This document shows positions 7,268 through 8,996 of a stretch of 8,996 nt of DNA, piece after piece. Under the pieces are notes generated by a model that had not been told where the DNA came from, made no database searches, and was given only the letters and a program-made list of their open reading frames with translations. The first letter of the stretch is position 1. Every line of letters starts with the position of its first letter. A program made the translations under genes and the position numbers. This DNA comes from Desulfobacteraceae bacterium. GTDB taxonomy: Bacteria > Desulfobacterota > Desulfobacteria > Desulfobacterales > UBA11574. The stretch spans positions 1 to 8,996 of the forward strand of contig JABMQM010000648.1 of NCBI GenBank assembly GCA_013203195.1, read 5' to 3'.

Positions 7268-7280
7268 CCCCTTCCAGGGG
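7268..7280. terminator. small hairpin between the converging yhbQ and EamA genes
   Basis: CCCCT-TCC-AGGGG forms a perfect 5-bp stem. Read on the minus strand it is followed by TTAATATT, so it could act as a weak terminator for the EamA gene. On the plus strand there is no T-run. CCAGG/CCTGG (7275-7279 with a partner near 7291) offers an overlapping alternative fold. Confidence 0.3.
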
Positions 7281-7314
7281 TAACCCAAAACCTGGCCCTC
7301 TGAGCCCGGATTCT

Positions 7315-8226
7315 TTATCCTGAGCTTGCCGAAGGAAATCGCCTCGCAGATCCCGTCAAAGGCGGGGTTGTGGTTAAAAAGATTCCTAAAAATATTAAGA
7401 TGGTTCCTTTTATGTGAAATCCTCTTAACTTCTCATGTAAAAAAATGATAGCCAAAAAAATACTAAACACCGGCATAAGATGAATAAAAATACCCGTCTT
7501 GTTTGCTCCGATAATTTGGATAGATTTATTCCAAAATGTGTATGCTAATACTGACGCAAAGAGAGCGACATAAATAATACTTCCCATAGCGGCTTGTGAA
7601 AAAATCATCGTCTTTCCAGTGCTCATTTCCCAGATATAAAAAGGGAAAATAAAAATTAAGCCTATTATTATGGTAGTCGTAAGAAAGCTCAGCGAATTAA
7701 GTTCAATGGGGCATTTTTTTAGTAAGACCGAGTATAGGGCCCAGCCAATTCCAGCTGAAATAGTCCACATATCTCCATTACTAAACTGAACGGCTGCAAG
7801 CGTGGCCAGGTTTCCATTGGAAATAATAAAGATCAGGCCGGCTAAAGAGACCAAGATCCCTATAGTTTGCCTTACAGTAATCTGCTCCTTAAAAACTATC
7901 CAGGAAACAATTACAATAAATATTGGTATCATTGAGTTTATTAAAACTGTACTTGTTACTGTAGACGATTTCAGTGCTAAGTATATACACATGCTGAAAT
8001 TGGTTACTGAAAAATATGCCAGCAGGGCAAGAATTTTCCAGTTTTTTTTAATTAAATCCTTTTGATGTATAATATGCCGGATTGAAAAGGGTAATATAAT
8101 TACCAGAGCAACCGCCCAGCGCCAAAATGCCAGGGTTATGGGAGGTATTTCATTGTGAATCCCCCTTCCCACAATAAAGTTTCCAGACCAAAATAAAACT
8201 GATAAAATCAACAATAAATAATGCAT
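7315..8226 (-). CDS. EamA-family drug/metabolite transporter (10 TM)
   Basis: The 303-residue protein is almost entirely hydrophobic, with about ten membrane segments in two EamA repeats. It begins MHYLLLILSVLFWSGNFIVG, with the typical WSGNF opening and an FWRW motif in the second helix (about residues 34-37). The second repeat starts around GDMWTISAGIGWALYSVL, and the last helices include HLMPVFSIFLAIIFLHE. By family these are inner-membrane exporters of metabolites or amino acids (drug/metabolite transporter superfamily). The substrate cannot be predicted. The start at 8226 fits the family N-terminus but has no visible ribosome site. Residues after about 285 (TTPPLTGSARRFPSASSG) are encoded by GC-rich repeat DNA and are probably not ancestral. 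It lies downstream of HU on the same strand, behind HU's terminator, so it is probably a separate unit. Confidence 0.85.
   Translation of the reverse strand: MHYLLLILSVLFWSGNFIVGRGIHNEIPPITLAFWRWAVALVIILPFSIRHIIHQKDLIKKNWKILALLAYFSVTNFSMCIYLALKSSTVTSTVLINSMIPIFIVIVSWIVFKEQITVRQTIGILVSLAGLIFIISNGNLATLAAVQFSNGDMWTISAGIGWALYSVLLKKCPIELNSLSFLTTTIIIGLIFIFPFYIWEMSTGKTMIFSQAAMGSIIYVALFASVLAYTFWNKSIQIIGANKTGIFIHLMPVFSIFLAIIFLHEKLRGFHIKGTILIFLGIFLTTTPPLTGSARRFPSASSG
7318..7366. repeat. REP-like GC-rich element inside the 3' end of the EamA gene
   Basis: TCCTGAGCTTGCCGAAGGA (7318-7336) closely resembles a short repeat I recall as widespread in environmental bacterial genomes (reverse complement TCCTTCGGCAAGCTCAGGA). 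About 15 bases further lies the hairpin CCCG-TCAAAGG-CGGG (7352-7366). The element stands out by its GC content against the AT-rich transporter gene. It supplies roughly its last 18 codons and stop. Confidence 0.5.
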
Positions 8227-8310
8227 GCAATGAACTATATCAAAAAATTAATGTAGGATTGAACTACCTGTTGGAAATCAAAAGAAAGATTATGGTGGAC
8301 CTGGGATGTG

Positions 8311-8346
8311 ATTTTTCTGAAAAAGACAATGTTTTTTCAGAAAAAT
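8311..8346. repeat. perfect 14-bp inverted repeat next to the HU terminator
   Basis: ATTTTTCTGAAAAA (8311-8324) is exactly reverse-complementary to 8333-8346, with an 8-base loop. It overlaps the T-tract of the HU terminator. It may be a second hairpin strengthening termination on the minus strand, or the upstream boundary of the EamA transcription unit. Confidence 0.55.
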
Positions 8347-8385
8347 AAAAGCGGTCTATTTGCCGTTAAAGATCAAATAAACCGC
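8341..8385 (-). terminator. intrinsic terminator of the HU gene
   Basis: Read on the minus strand, GCGGTTTATTTG (8385-8374) pairs with CAAATAGACCGC (8362-8351) around an 11-base loop. This gives a 12-bp stem with one U-G pair. TTTTATTTTT (8350-8341) follows directly. It begins 10 bases after the HU stop codon. Confidence 0.88.
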
Positions 8386-8394
8386 CTCAAATAT

Positions 8395-8667
8395 TTACAC
8401 AGCGTCTTTTAGCTTCTTGCCAGCTTTGAATTTTACAGCATTTTTGGCCTTAATTTTTATTACCGCGCCTGTCTGAGGGTTACGACCTTTTCGAGCTTTT
8501 CGGCGGACTTTTGCAAAAGTACCGAACCCCACCAGAGTTACCTTACCGTCTTTTTTCTTTAATGCCTTTGTAACGTTGGTAACAAAAGAGTTCAAAGCGG
8601 CCCCTGCAGCAGCTTTAGAAATTTTTGCATCTTTTGCCATTGTTTCAATCAATTCAGCTTTTGTCAT
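8395..8667 (-). CDS. hup: HU-family nucleoid DNA-binding protein
   Basis: The 90-residue protein has the normal HU length. HU dimers bend and compact DNA with little sequence preference and assist replication, recombination and repair. The sequence runs MTKAELIETMAKDAKISKAAA, then VTLVGFGTF (about 44-52), the arm with RKARKGRNPQTGAVIKI (about 56-72; its Pro is the intercalating residue of the family), and the closing FKAGKKLKDAV. All hallmark positions are present. A TTG three bases further upstream (8670) could extend it by one residue. The Shine-Dalgarno AAGGAGGG is only 2 bases from that TTG but 5 from the ATG at 8667, so the ATG is chosen. It has its own promoter and terminator. IHF is an alternative in the same superfamily, but the sequence is HU-like. 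Confidence 0.95.
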   Translation of the reverse strand: MTKAELIETMAKDAKISKAAAGAALNSFVTNVTKALKKKDGKVTLVGFGTFAKVRRKARKGRNPQTGAVIKIKAKNAVKFKAGKKLKDAV

Positions 8668-8672
8668 CAATT

Positions 8673-8680
8673 CCCTCCTT
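8673..8680 (-). promoter_or_regulatory. Shine-Dalgarno site of HU, deciding the ATG start
   Basis: AAGGAGGG on the minus strand ends 5 bases before the ATG at 8667. It is a near-perfect anti-16S match, as expected for an abundant protein. Confidence 0.85.
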
Positions 8681-8717
8681 TTTGGTTTTTATATTTTTCA
8701 CCAACTTGCTCTGTTCA

Positions 8718-8746
8718 ATAAGAAAATAATTTTCTGCAGATGTCAA
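8718..8746 (-). promoter_or_regulatory. sigma-70 promoter of the HU gene with palindromic spacer
   Basis: On the minus strand a perfect -35 TTGACA (8746-8741) is followed by a 17-base spacer and -10 TCTTAT (8723-8718). The -10 is about 50 bases before the start codon. The spacer holds most of a perfect 15-base palindrome, AGAAAATAATTTTCT (8721-8735), which could be an operator. Confidence 0.7.
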
Positions 8747-8816
8747 CCAAATTAAGCATCTATCAACGTTTAATATGAAACATCTGTTCTAAATCGCTTA
8801 AATCCGGTGTTTATAA

Positions 8817-8842
8817 CCTAATTGTGCCAAAACACAATTAGG
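8817..8842. repeat. perfect 10-bp stem hairpin upstream of HU
   Basis: CCTAATTGTG and CACAATTAGG flank the 6-base loop CCAAAA. No T-run follows on either strand, so it is not a normal terminator. It separates the AT-rich HU promoter region from the GC-rich repeats to its right. I see nothing recognisable at 8747-8816. Confidence 0.55.
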
Positions 8843-8859
8843 GAGGGGCCAGGGATCAG

Positions 8860-8907
8860 GGGGCAGGAAACGGCTAAATTGAAAATCGCGTCAATCGTGC
8901 CTGCCCC
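8860..8907. repeat. inverted repeat GGGGCAGG/CCTGCCCC
   Basis: An 8-bp GC-rich stem (8860-8867 with 8900-8907) encloses 32 bases, which themselves include ATTG/CAAT. The sequence before it (GGGGCCAGGGATCAGG, 8845-8860) is a degenerate G-rich direct repeat. No coding potential is visible on either strand here. Confidence 0.4.
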
Positions 8908-8926
8908 TTAGGTCCCCGTGGAATTG

Positions 8927-8996
8927 GCGGGACAGGCCCCGTAGAATAACCGGGCCAGGCCCCGTAGAATAACCGGGCCAGGCCCCGTAGAATAAC
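8927..8996. repeat. 23-bp tandem repeat array running off the right edge
   Basis: Units at 8927-8949, 8950-8972 and 8973-8995 end in CAGGCCCCGTAGAATAA or the same with CCAGG. The second and third are identical, and the first differs at two positions. A more decayed copy (CCCCGTGGAAT) is visible at 8914-8924, and base 8996 begins a fourth full unit. Each unit holds the palindrome GGGCCAGGCCC. A 23-base period is not a multiple of three, and the frames contain stops, so it is non-coding, minisatellite-like DNA. Confidence 0.85.

Noticed and set aside
8668..8670. TTG as start of HU
   Set aside because: It is only 2 bases from the Shine-Dalgarno site. The adjacent ATG has proper spacing and the family's MTK start.
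8927..8996. CRISPR array
   Set aside because: The repeats are directly adjacent with no unique spacers and no cas genes are present.

Overview
This is a bacterial chromosome window, probably from a Gram-negative proteobacterium in the broad sense. The small conserved genes (YheU/UPF0270, YhbQ-type GIY-YIG, ArfB, HU) are of proteobacterial type. The intergenic repeats resemble those of environmental, Desulfobacterota-like genomes, but that is an impression, not a result. 

Left region (1-4196, + strand, comparatively GC-rich). The tail of an unidentified gene ends at 157. After it come about 140 bases of AT-rich non-coding DNA with a possible promoter. Next is what looks like the frameshifted 3' end of a lost gene (about 301-436), whose stop overlaps the start of a two-gene operon. 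That operon (433-4196) encodes a divergent Mre11/SbcD-type metallophosphoesterase and a Rad50/SbcC-type ATPase, translationally coupled by an ATGA overlap. The nuclease has Gln and Asp where the family normally has metal-binding His residues. The ATPase has no CxxC zinc hook and carries a beta-rich insert in the middle of its coiled coil. This is the most unusual part of the window and could be a DNA-processing or defence module.

Middle region (4197-7129, + strand, clearly more AT-rich). A RecJ-like single-strand exonuclease overlaps a yheU homologue by one base. After a 167-base gap come arfB (peptidyl-tRNA hydrolase for stalled ribosomes) and a YhbQ-type GIY-YIG protein. These look like ordinary chromosomal genes. 

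Right region (7130-8996). Two minus-strand genes follow: an EamA-type drug/metabolite transporter and, upstream of it, the nucleoid protein HU with a good promoter, Shine-Dalgarno site and intrinsic terminator. The yhbQ/EamA interval is packed with repeats: a long imperfect inverted repeat built from short TAAAGT-containing units, small hairpins, and a REP-like element. Repeat sequence supplies the stop codon of the GIY-YIG gene and the last residues of the transporter. The 326 bases upstream of HU hold its promoter, two inverted repeats and the beginning of a 23-bp tandem array that runs off the right edge.
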